Of a stretch of DNA of 64,000 nucleotides, positions 11,328 through 20,700 are shown piece by piece; positions within the stretch are counted from its first letter, which is position 1; each line of letters begins with the position of its first letter. Source of the stretch: Rhynchopus euleeides (Eukaryota > Euglenozoa > Diplonemea > Diplonemida > Diplonemidae). Position numbers and translations under genes: made by a program. Location: the NCBI GenBank assembly GCA_963210315.1, contig OY723265.1, positions 2,046,001 through 2,110,000 on the forward strand, in the 5' to 3' direction. Under the pieces are notes generated by a model. It had not been told where the DNA came from. It searched no databases and was given only the letters and a program-made list of their open reading frames with translations.

Positions 11328-11784
11328 AGAGCACCTTGATGTCTTCCGCCAGGCGCGCAAAATCCACACCACACACGCGCCTATTGAGTTGCAACCCCTT
11401 CTCCTGCACTGGGCGTGTTGTCACAGGGGGCCCCCCCTCCCACCCCCACCCCCTCCTCCTTTCCTCACTTCATCTCGGGCCAAGCCAGCCTGTGTGCCTT
11501 CAGCACATTGCCTGTTGTGCCGCGCACCGGAGGTGTGCAGCGACAGCCTGCGGCAGTGTTGCAGGCCTCCATTGGGGGTTGGCCATGTGATATACACCTG
11601 TGTTGTTCTTTTTGTTTATAAAAAAAAGCGCGACGCAAAATTCAGGCACGCCGCCTTGTCTACACCCTTTTGGCCGTGTGCGGGTGGCTTCCTTGAAATT
11701 GGAGGGTCGACACCCCACACATCTTGTGGCCAGATGCGGGGGGCCTTCGTCTCCTGGCCAATATGCACATCTCCTTTGATAAGG

Positions 11785-11894
11785 GTCTTCGCCACAGTGC
11801 TGAAAACGGTGCGTTTTTGGGTGGAATTGCTCCGATATTTTGGAGAACAGCGCCCGAGAATTTTGCCGAATATTTGCCTGTAGCGAAGACCCCC
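11785..11894. mobile_element. Degenerate MITE with GGGTCTTCGC / GCGAAGACCCCC ends
   Basis: The left end AAGGGTCTTCGCCAC and the right end GTAGCGAAGACCCCC are inverted copies about 110 bp apart, the same layout as the intact element at 57118-57224. A solo left end (GGGGTCTTCGCCACGG) occurs at about 12176. The left terminus has lost part of the G run, so this copy is judged decayed. Confidence 0.6.
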
Positions 11895-12600
11895 ATACAC
11901 TGCAATTCTTTCTTATTCGGAACGGGTGGGAATGCAGTCGGGATGGGGGGGGTGGAGTGGGGGGGAGGGGGGTGGGGGATGCTGCATTATATGAGCCGAC
12001 ACGGAGTGTAAAATTGCCATGCTTTCCTGTTCCGAACTCTCTCGTCCACACCTCGTGTTTTCGTTTTCCAAACTCCAAAAAAATAAAGGTCTGAAGGGCA
12101 ATGCAACTCAGCCTGCTTCTGTCTTGCACAGTCGACGATTGTTGTGAGATGGAAATTTAAACCACATGCTTGTCGGGGTCTTCGCCACGGTGTCGATGCG
12201 CGCGTTTTGGTGGATTTCTCCCGATTCATTCGTGAGAAAAACGCCGAAGGTTGCTGAAGAAGTGGATAGGATTCCCCTGCATGTGGATACAGCGGCAACT
12301 GCACACCAACAGGGTGTTCAGTGCCTGTCTACACGACCAGTGTTCTCGCGACCGGAGGAGTCGGAGGAGTTCCTCAAAAAAAATAAAAAAAATCTGACGC
12401 CGGAGGAGTGGAGGAGTGGAGGAGCTCCTCCGGGAAAAAAAATATTTGGGACCTGGCTGCGGAGGAGCCCTTTACAGCAGTCCTGAAACCGTTTACCGCA
12501 CCGTATATTGCTCTCATGACGAAAGAGCAACACCAACCGCATGTGACTCTCCACTTTGCTTCGACTGCGGAGCGTACTCGGGGACCAGGCTAACACATGT

Positions 12601-12651
12601 TCACTACCGTGGCCTCCGGCGGCTGGGGGGCTCTGCCCCCCAGACCCCCCT
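12601..12651 (+). repeat. Dispersed ~52-bp repeat (GGCTGGGGGGCTCTGCCCCC type), copy 1
   Basis: TTCACTACCGTGGCCTCC, then GGCGGCTGGGGGGCTCTGCC, then CCCCAGACCCCCC. Seven copies occur in the window: + strand at 12601, 33827 and 33994; - strand at 27784, 27958, 32314 and 51378. Each contains an internal GGGGGGCTC/GAGCCCCCC-type palindrome. The copies extend the same short distance on both sides, so this is a defined small repeat, not chance GC richness. Confidence 0.88.
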
Positions 12652-12844
12652 GTGTGACATGCATCCCATCGCCAAGTCCTTGTATGCGATCATGACACCT
12701 CGGGAAAGAGGTGTCATCTAGGAACGGAACGCTTCAGCATCCTCCTTCTGGCCAACTCAGACGGAAGCTGTTGCGTCGCATTGCATGCGTGTCGCGTCGC
12801 ATGTGTGTGACTGTCGTTCGCACCCGGCCGCTCAGGATCGTGGT

Positions 12845-12867
12845 CTCGCGCGCCGAAGGCGCGCGAG
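12845..12867. repeat. GC-rich hairpin linked to the dispersed repeat
   Basis: CTCGCGCGCC-GAA-GGCGCGCGAG is a perfect stem with a 3-base loop, followed by A/T tracts (AAAAATTTTC). Related hairpins occur at 32228-32252 and 51206-51230, each near a copy of the 52-bp repeat and on the same side of it when the repeat is oriented the same way. Confidence 0.75.
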
Positions 12868-13403
12868 AAAAATTTTCAGGGTGGAAAAAAATTTTCCAGG
12901 TCCAAAAAAAACGCAAAGAAAAACTCCTCCGCACTTTCTGAAAATCCCAAAAGTCGCGAGAACACTGTACACGACTGCAAAAAATATGACGTCCCGAGGG
13001 GTACTGGACAGTGCTGTGAAACACTTCCATCGACTGCGAATTGCATTGCTAATCGTTAGGAACGTTGCACGCCTGCCCCGCCAAATGCCGAAACGAATGA
13101 CACGCTGACTCGACGACCAACCCACCCACCCCCCCTCTTGCATTGATCTGCCTTGCACAGCATATCTGGTGTGGTGACTACAAAAAGGACCAACATTGCA
13201 AGAAGGTGCTGGGAGACGTGACTTTCCTTTTCACTCTCGACAATCAAACCCCCCCCCCCTCTTGCTTTGCAAAAAAGAGGTGTCCTGGTGCTATGGCACA
13301 GCGATTGGGCAACCTTACGCGCAACCGCCGACACACCCACCACCCCCGCATACTCTCCTTGACAGGTCCCCCTTCTGCACATCTCTCTTCCACCTCTATC
13401 AAA

Positions 13404-13981
13404 ATGATCGGCGTCAGCGACAACACCTTCATCACCGGCACCTTCTCCCCCATGGTCTGGGGGCTGCCTGTCCTGCTCTTCTTCAAGAACACCAAGGCCG
13501 CATCCAAGTATGTGTGGGGGCCTGCCGGCTTGATCAGTAACGTTGCAGCCAACACACGCATCCCACACAACCGCACAGCAAGATCCACATGGCGGTTGCA
13601 GCGTCCACGGTGCTCTTCGCGCCTCTGTTCCTTTCGGTATGTCGTCATCGTGGCATTGTGTGTCCCTCTTGGGTGACGTTGTCCATGCAAATCAGCCACT
13701 GGGGGCTTTCGGGCCAAGAACGCTATTTTCGCCGTCAATCTCACCTGGTTGTGGGTTTGGTTCTGCGTTGGGCTTTGCAGCTTCCACACAAGCCGAGAAG
13801 ACAGTGCAGCTGGCAGCTCTGCTGAGCTGTGCCGTACCCCCCCCCCCCCACCCTCCTATCAGAGCTCACACAAGACGGCAAAGCGAAACCTACACACACA
13901 CCTCCTCACACCCCCTAACAGCAAGGCCTCCGCGAGCAGACGAAGTACATCGTCGGCCCCATGACGTGGAACGGCATGTGA
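13404..13981 (+). CDS. Microprotein family member C, 73-aa membrane protein (two introns)
   Basis: Exons are 13404-13507, 13579-13636 and 13922-13981. The introns, 13508-13578 and 13637-13921, both have GTATGT donors and CAG acceptors. The spliced product is 73 aa. It begins MIGVSDNTFITGTFSP, then VWGLPVLLFFKNTKA, a hydrophobic AVAASTVLFAPLFLS, and a C terminus TKYIVGPMTWNGM that aligns with TKYLTYALTWRGK of B. Intron 1 sits at the same place and phase as in A and B; intron 2 is unique to C and is phase 0. The shared motif MIG-x-x-DNTF ... FSP ... WGLPV ... TK ... TW defines the family. An acceptor-like TTGACAG lies at 13365. The third exon was placed by homology to B, so its acceptor is the least certain point. 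Confidence 0.75.
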
Positions 13982-16325
13982 GCGTCTGCTGGTAACTCTC
14001 CCAGCGCGAAAAGCTCAGCCCCCCCTGCCCCCCATTTTTTTTCAGACACCTTTTTTTTGTCTGTGGTTGTGCCCAGCGTCACAGGGGGCAGTGCGGGGAG
14101 GAGAGGTGGGGCGGATCGTTTGGGGGGCGTCCCTTTCAGGACCCCTCCCGTGGATTTCGATAATACTGGCAAGGCATCGTTGTGTGATATGGTATCATAT
14201 CCCACGGGCTTTGAGAGTGGTATATCTGAGCCGTGGGACGCCTGTGGGAGCTGCATCAGGGCCTCCTATATAGGTGTCCCACGGCACGATTTTCTGTGCG
14301 GAACAGGCTGAACACCACATGATGTTGGGTGGGTGATGTGGCTTGGTTTGCCCCGGCGCGATCTCAAAAAAGATTAACTTGCGTGTGAGGGGAGAGGTGT
14401 GCAGGGGGGGGGGGGGTGGGGGTGCAGCTCCCATCAGAGTTTACTCGGTGCTCGCGGCTGCCCATACCCCACCGCCCCTCTCCCCCTCCGCCCCGTTTCA
14501 TTTTTTCTATTCCGCAGACACCGCACATTATGGCGGTGGCTGACGAACGAAGAACCCCCAGTTTCTTATTTTTTTGGAGAGCAGGCAAATCGCCGGGAGA
14601 GGAGCATGTAAAGGGATCTGCCAAAAAAAAACGGTGTGTGGGAGGTGGCAGGCAATGTGTGTGGAGTGTGCGTTTTGGAGGTAGGCAGGTTTTTTTTCAC
14701 CGGAGGTTGTTCACTTGATGGAAGCCTGCGCTTAAAAAAAACGGGTTACACATTCGTGTGTTCAACAGTGGAGGCAGCACCAGAGCTCGCTCGGTGCGTC
14801 CTAAGCTAAAAAGATTGCCGTGTGTTCTCTCCGCATCACTTGCTTCCCTCTGCTTCTTTGTTTGCGAGCTTTGACGGCCGCATTTTTTTCGGGGTTCTTT
14901 TCGGAGCCTTGAACCCCTCCCTTCCCGATCTGTTTGCCCTGTCTCTTCGTACCCACCTCTCAGCTTGACCTGGGCTGATTTCCTTTTTTTTTGTATTTTG
15001 AATTTTATCCATTTTTTTACCATCCATACTCCCGGGGGAGGGGGAGAGGGGGAGAGAGAGAGAGAGAGGTGGAGTGGTGGTGGTGGTGGTGCTGTCGCCC
15101 TGCCCCCCCCCCCCCCCCTGCCTCTCGCGTGTGCCATGCTGGCTGAGGCAGTTTGGCGTGCGCACACATATTCAAATACATAATAGCATTTCCGTTCCCC
15201 GAACCACCAATATCCGACCTACCGATATTTCCAGCCCATCAGTATCCCATGACCCTGCTGCAAAGTGGCAGAAAGGTGTCACTCTCGCAATGGGATTCGT
15301 TTAGTGCATGCATAGGGCGTGGGAGGAGGGGGGGCGGGGGGAGGGAGAGAGAAAAAAGCCAGCGCAGCACGGGCAGCTGGGTGGCAGTCTCAAATGCGTG
15401 AGGAATTTTTTCCTCGCCGCAGCCTCCGCACCGTCTCGCTGTGTTGTTGTTTTTTTTATTGCTATTTTCGTGCATTTTCAAAGAAATTCTTTTAGAATAT
15501 CCCCACACCCCCCTCCCCCCCCCCAACAAAAAAAAGACTCGGGGTCATACTTACTAATATATGTGGCAGCGTTTCTGCGGTATCCCTGCAAACAAAAAAA
15601 CACAACCGGACAGCATACCGTGCGGACGCAACAAAAAATAACACGACTCCAAATTCACCCGAGCCCCCCACTCTCTCCCTCCCCACCCCCACCCTCCCTA
15701 GGACGAGAGTCAAAGACGCGAACACAGCAGAGAGAGTATATTCTGGAGTGGGGAGGGGCGGGGGCGAGGGGGGGGGGGGGAGGGCGACTCGTTGTGAGCT
15801 AGAGGTGGACGGGCCCTGTTGGGGGCCCTGTGCACCCCCCCAACGAAGTCGCCCCCCCCCCCCCCCACCCCCTCCATCCCCCCCACCCCCTCCCAAATCT
15901 CTCGGCAGTTTTTTTGTGTTCTCGTGTTCTCCTAGGGTGCGGTGGAGGTGGTGGGGAAGGGGGGGGTTTTTTTTGTGTGTTGGCCGACGCGGGCGGTGTG
16001 GTGTGGGTCGCCACGCACCCCTGCAGAGCCATGTCGAGGGGGGGGGGATCCCTCTACACGAGGGATGGGGGGGAGAGAGAGCGGAGCTTCAGGATCATGA
16101 TGTGGCGGAGACGTCGGAAAAATATAGCAAGACTTTGCGACAAACAGCGGAAAAAGTGAGGCTTTATGGTCCACCCCCCCCCCCCTTCTCTCTGACCCTT
16201 TTTACTGCAGCAGGGCTCCTCGTCGAGTGCCAAAAAGATAGTCGGCAACGCTTTTTGGGCAACACAACCTGCAACCTCCTCATCAGCCTGTGGGGATTTC
16301 CTATTTGTTTGTTGTGCCACCCGCT
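13982..16325. other. Intergenic, homopolymer and microsatellite rich
   Basis: No supported gene. It contains an 8-T run, poly-G/poly-C runs (14405-14417, 15105-15118, 15768-15780, 15852-15867), (GA)n at 15052-15068 and (GGT)n at 15074-15090. Long ORFs on both strands are low-complexity Pro/Gly/Ser/Arg products of these tracts. Confidence 0.6.
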
Positions 16326-16459
16326 TGGAGTTGTGCTAACAACGCAGGAAACTTTGCTTAGGTCATGCAGGACACACCACATCCGCAGCAGGCGTGTGGG
16401 GTGTTCTCGCGATCGACGAATACCCGCTGGTTCTTCTCTCCCCTTTCTGATTTGCAGAC
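16326..16459 (+). repeat. ~135-bp dispersed repeat ending in a splice-acceptor-like site
   Basis: This segment, from GGAGTTGTGCTAACAACGCA to CTTTCTGATTTGCAG, is about 95 % identical to 22088-22223. It includes ATGCAGGACACACCAC and TTCTCGCGATCGACGAATAC. The copy here ends 66 nt before the ATG of the WD40 gene. The copy at 22.1 kb has no obvious gene downstream. Confidence 0.85.
16433..16457 (+). promoter_or_regulatory. Putative splice or trans-splice acceptor of the WD40 gene
   Basis: A pyrimidine-rich run (TTCTTCTCTCCCCTTTCTGA) followed by TTTGCAG, ending at 16457, 67 nt upstream of the ATG at 16525. It is the best-formed acceptor-like site upstream of any gene here. A second candidate, CCCCCCAG, ends near 16499. 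Inference only: the donor or leader is not visible. Confidence 0.5.
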
Positions 16460-16524
16460 GCATATAGTATAGCCATGCCTCACCCCCACCACCCCCCAGG
16501 TTCCCTCCCTCTGGCATCTACACC

Positions 16525-17745
16525 ATGGAGGTCACAGCGCGGTGTGGCGAGAGTGGCGTCACCTGCTGTGTGCCTGTCGTCACCGACGACAGCGTAGCCT
16601 GTCTCGCAGACCGGATCGCCCGTGCCCTCCACGCCGACGGCGCCACCTCCGGCACCCTGGGGCTCGGCCTCCACGTCGACGGGGAAGAAAAGGCCTCTCT
16701 TGACCCGGGCACACCCGTGTCCAACACCACCATCAGCACCGACACGGTCGTCATCCTCACCGCGTCCAGCCTTGCGGATAACCACGTCTTCCCTGGGGCT
16801 GCGCTTGCGCTCCGCCTGTCGCCCTGCGGCACGCAGCTCTTTGTGGCGGAGCCAGAAGGCCGCCTCGCGATGTGGAGCGTGAGCACAGGGCTGCTCCTCT
16901 GGCGCTCCACCCACCCCGGTGCGGCGCCCGGCAGCCCGGAGGGCTGCGCCCTCGCCTTCGCGCCCAGCGGCAGGTCTGTTGCCTCCGCCGCAGGCACGTC
17001 GCACCTCTGCGTGTGGGATGTGCTGACCGGGGGGCGCCGCGTGCTGCGCAACGGCAGGGGCGAGGTGCGGTCTCTCTGCTTCACCCCCTGCAGCACCGCA
17101 CTGGCCGGGGGCATGCCCTGCGGCGACGTGGTGCTGTGGGACGTTGCGTCGGGCGAGGCTGCCGCGGTGCTGGGTGGGCACCGCGACCCCGTCCTCCGGA
17201 TGGTGGATGCGGGTGCGGGGCGCTTGATCTCCGCCTCCGCCGACGCCACGCTGCGCGTGTGGGACACAGCCTCCCGGGAGTGCCTCGCCACCCTGCAGGG
17301 GCACACCGCGCCCGTCTGGGATGCCACGGCCGACGCGGGGCTCTGCCGTGCGGTCTCCGTGGCTGGCGACAGGTTGCTCCGCGTGTGGTGCCTCACGACG
17401 TATACACCCCTCCACTGCGTCACCACACCGTTCCAGATGCTCGCGGTCCAGCTGGGGCGCCAGGGGCTGATCGCAGGGCGGGGGTCTGAGGACACAGACA
17501 CCGCCTTCTGGGACCTCGCCCACATCGACACGGGGCACGAGGCGCGAGTCGCCGTTGGACCGATGTTTGAAGCGGGTGGTGGTGGCGGGGCGCAGCCCTC
17601 CCCACACATGGTGCTGTCGCGGTGCGGGAGGTGGATCTTCATAGCGGGGGGCTGCGGGGTGGGGCTGTCCCGCATTGAGCCTGCCTTCCACAGGAGGTCT
17701 GGGCACTTGCGTGGGGGTACGGCTGGGGCGTGCTGCGTGTCGTGA
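16525..17745 (+). CDS. WD40 repeat protein with ubiquitin-like N terminus
   Basis: Single-exon ORF of 406 aa with a clear ATG. Residues 1-80 look like a beta-grasp (ubiquitin-like) domain: a hydrophobic first strand, a helix (LADRIARAL), then strands ending TDTVVILTA. Residues about 90-385 form a beta-propeller with WD-type strand ends at 117 (MWS), 164 (VWD), 205 (LWD), 246 (VWD), 288 (VWC) and 329 (FWD), plus GH dipeptides at 218-219 and 259-260. The two central blades (LISASADATLRVWD) are canonical and the outer blades are degenerate. A ubiquitin-like domain before a propeller is also seen in ribosome-assembly factors of the Ytm1/Rsa4 type, but the match is not strong enough to name it. 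A Gly-rich loop is at 351-355. Most likely a scaffold in a protein complex; partners unknown. Confidence 0.9.
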   Translation: MEVTARCGESGVTCCVPVVTDDSVACLADRIARALHADGATSGTLGLGLHVDGEEKASLDPGTPVSNTTISTDTVVILTASSLADNHVFPGAALALRLSPCGTQLFVAEPEGRLAMWSVSTGLLLWRSTHPGAAPGSPEGCALAFAPSGRSVASAAGTSHLCVWDVLTGGRRVLRNGRGEVRSLCFTPCSTALAGGMPCGDVVLWDVASGEAAAVLGGHRDPVLRMVDAGAGRLISASADATLRVWDTASRECLATLQGHTAPVWDATADAGLCRAVSVAGDRLLRVWCLTTYTPLHCVTTPFQMLAVQLGRQGLIAGRGSEDTDTAFWDLAHIDTGHEARVAVGPMFEAGGGGGAQPSPHMVLSRCGRWIFIAGGCGVGLSRIEPAFHRRSGHLRGGTAGACCVS

Positions 17746-20700
17746 AGATTTTTCCCGAACGGCGGCAGTGCGCATCATCCGGTGTTTTGGTGCAAAAAAA
17801 ATGCGAACCGTGGGAATACTGCCTCCTTTGTGTATGACATGCTCCGAGTGGTTTTTGAGCCGTAATATTCACCACAGCCGGAATCCTGTCGGTGCCACAC
17901 AGACACATTAACGTGTTTATCGTCCCCAGCAATGGCTCTGCCAGCAGCGCTGTGGACACGCCCCCTCTCCTCCCATGTTTCTCATTGAACCCGATCTTGT
18001 CGTGGGCCTTCGCTCAGAAGTGCAGAAAGAGTGCCCCGCCGCCGCCCCCCCCACCCACAACACGCGGTGGCAAAACTGGCACAGTTGCTGACACAGAGGG
18101 TGAAGGCACCAGGTTTATATTTTATCATTCCATAACCGTTGCCACCACCTCCTCCGTAGCTTGAGCCTGTGCCGCAGCTGGTGGGGTTCCGCGAGGTTGC
18201 GCACTGTGGCGTGCTATGGAAGCTTGAAGGGCGTGTTGTGGTATTTTTGACATGCCCTCGTAGCCATGTACGCACGGTGTGACCGTACATCGTTCAGCGT
18301 TTCGAAGAACACCAAACTGTCGTACGTTGTAATCGTGAGAGATGTATTTTTGAGGGGTTAGTAGGGGATACTCAATACTCTCGAACTCCTGCGGGAGTCT
18401 CCGAAAGTGTATCGCACATGGGCAACCCCAAAGGCCTTTCTCTCAAAGTGAAGGTGTTGAAGCAGTTGTGCGGCGGGCATGAGTACACCGTCACCCCTCC
18501 CCCCTTTTTCCCCATGCTCGATACCCCGTCTATGTCATGAAGTCTCGGAAACGCATGCACCTCGTTAGTGTGGCCCCTTACAGATGAATGCTGGGCACTG
18601 GGTTCGCCTGTGAGGTGTGTGATATCGTTGCACCGTTTCGAGCTTTCTGAAGTGGCCCCCATCAGAAGAGTGTTTTTGTGTGAGCGAACATCGGGACCCT
18701 CCCCATCCGCGACACTTGTGCCAATGTTCACGGGGAAGTGGGAAAAACCAAGCAAGCGACAGGCAGAGTGGGCGTGGCAGCCGCCTGGTGATGCGTGGCT
18801 GCTATGTCAGTCTAAGTCAGTCAGAAATGCAACCGAAGCGTGCCCAGTTTGCCTGACAGAGAACTCCACACTAGCCCCGGTGCCGAGCTCTTGGTTTTCC
18901 CATTCTGCGTAGAAGTCGGCCAAACGTATCAGAAGGGTAGGGGGTCGTTATGAGTGTCTTTCTTCGAATCTTGTTTGTGGAGACCACGAACTGTGTTGCA
19001 GCCTCTTGCACCTCTGCAGCCCGCACCCGTGAACTAACCCTCGCAGCAACGCCCTGTGTGGGGCAGGTGTGTGCATGTTGAAGCGCATGCAATACACGCC
19101 AATCCACAGCGGTTCCTGCGTACAGCGATGACCCGGTGTATTCAGCTCCTGAGGTGAAAATTTGCACCCAGCTGGGTCCCTTTTTCGCGAGTTGCGTAGT
19201 GCGTCTCGGCTTTCCCTTCATTCTTCTGTTTCTTTTGTTCCCTCCTGTATTTTTCACCCCCACCCACCCCCCGTGTGAGGCAGAGCGCCGCATCGCCAGA
19301 CACAACCACAGCATGCTCGATACACGAACCCCACCCTTCATCACGACACAATAATGGCGTGCCATCGTTCTCAGGGGCTTTGTCTATAGAAGGCGTCAGT
19401 GTTTATTTGTCGAAGCAAGCACCCAGCTGGATTGCCAAGAGCAGTCCCCTCTCAAAGGTGACTTGTGGCCTAGTTCTTTTTTTCTGGCAACACTTCAATG
19501 TGGGTGGAGTGAATCACTCATGTGCTCGTGGGTCGCTCTTGCGTTCCTCACTCAAAAAAAGGCACCAGACCGAAGCGGGGTGCAAAACGTGCAGGACAAA
19601 TTGAGTTTGACACGCCTTTTGTGATTTTCTTCCACCAATTCACGGCTCCACGAAGCCCTTTCGAAACAGAAAACCAGATGCATGTGTCCGGACAAGCAGG
19701 GGGTGAAGCACGCATCTCGTTTTTCTTCGTAGGCGCTATCTCCAGTCAAGCCGTGGATAATTCTTCTCCATCTCCATATATTTCTCTCCCAACCCACGGA
19801 TCGTATCGCCCCACAGCCACACGCGTCATTTGATCACGTCTGTCTGTTTTAGGTGATGATACTGTGCCCCCCCCCCCCCCCCATCGTATTCCTTCATCTC
19901 CTTCATTATCCTTCCATCCTGCACACCTCCCCCTAACGAAACTGCTGTCGACACTTCAAAAAAAAGTCGGAAATGAACTAAAGGCTGCGCAGTTGCAAGC
20001 GCCCCTCCCCCCCGCCGCATCCCCCATCTTCCACCTGTCCCTCCCCCCCCCCTGTTGCCCAATGCAATGGAATTCGGGTGAGCTGGAGTAATTTTTGGGC
20101 ACCCTCTGGGAGGGAGGCGGGGGGGTTGGGCCCTCGCTGCTCGGTATTTTTTTCGACAAAGTTCGATGTATTTTCCTCCTGTAAATCAATAGGAAGGGAT
20201 GCTCCGAAAATGCCCTCTCTTCGGCATCCTGCAGTGAAGATCCCGTCGTCTCTCTGCAGATGCATACCAGCATACCGCCATGCATGTTACATCTGTTGAG
20301 GGGAAAATGCGACCCAGCATTTGAGACACGATGAAGAGCGCTTGAAAGTCGTCTAGGAATTACCGTCGAACTATTGCCGTGTTGTAGGAACTGGGAACAA
20401 TCGAATCTGAACCCTAATCGGCCCTTCGCCAAATCGGAAAATTCTCTTTTCACCATCATCATGATCCACACGACTCTGCACGTCAGACGGGGTGGACACA
20501 AAACCCAAAGCACATTTGTTATCCATGATGGCCGATGCCACACACCTATTGCTGTTTCTCTGGAGCGGGTGAGTGAATCAAACGCATTGGTTTGTGTTGA
20601 GAAGCCAGCGCAGCCAGCATGGGCAAAGCGCTTTCTGTGCCTTTGAGGTGCCTTCCGCTCTGTGACACACAAAGGGCAGAAGGGAGGGGCGTGCGGTGCC

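Larger units (their letters stand above)
11895..13360. other. Intergenic with dispersed repeats
   Basis: No supported gene. The region holds a G-rich tract (11941-11976), short tandem GGAGGAGT units at 12354-12428, a copy of the CCGGCGGC/GGGGGGCTC repeat (12601-12651) and a GC-rich hairpin (12845-12867). Confidence 0.55.

Noticed and set aside
16480-17778. 432-codon ORF antisense to the WD40 gene
   Set aside because: Shadow of a GC-rich coding region; the + strand product has clear WD motifs.
18568-18912. 114-codon + strand ORF with a CPVC motif
   Set aside because: No ATG at the start, no second Cys pair, AT-richer composition than neighbouring genes.
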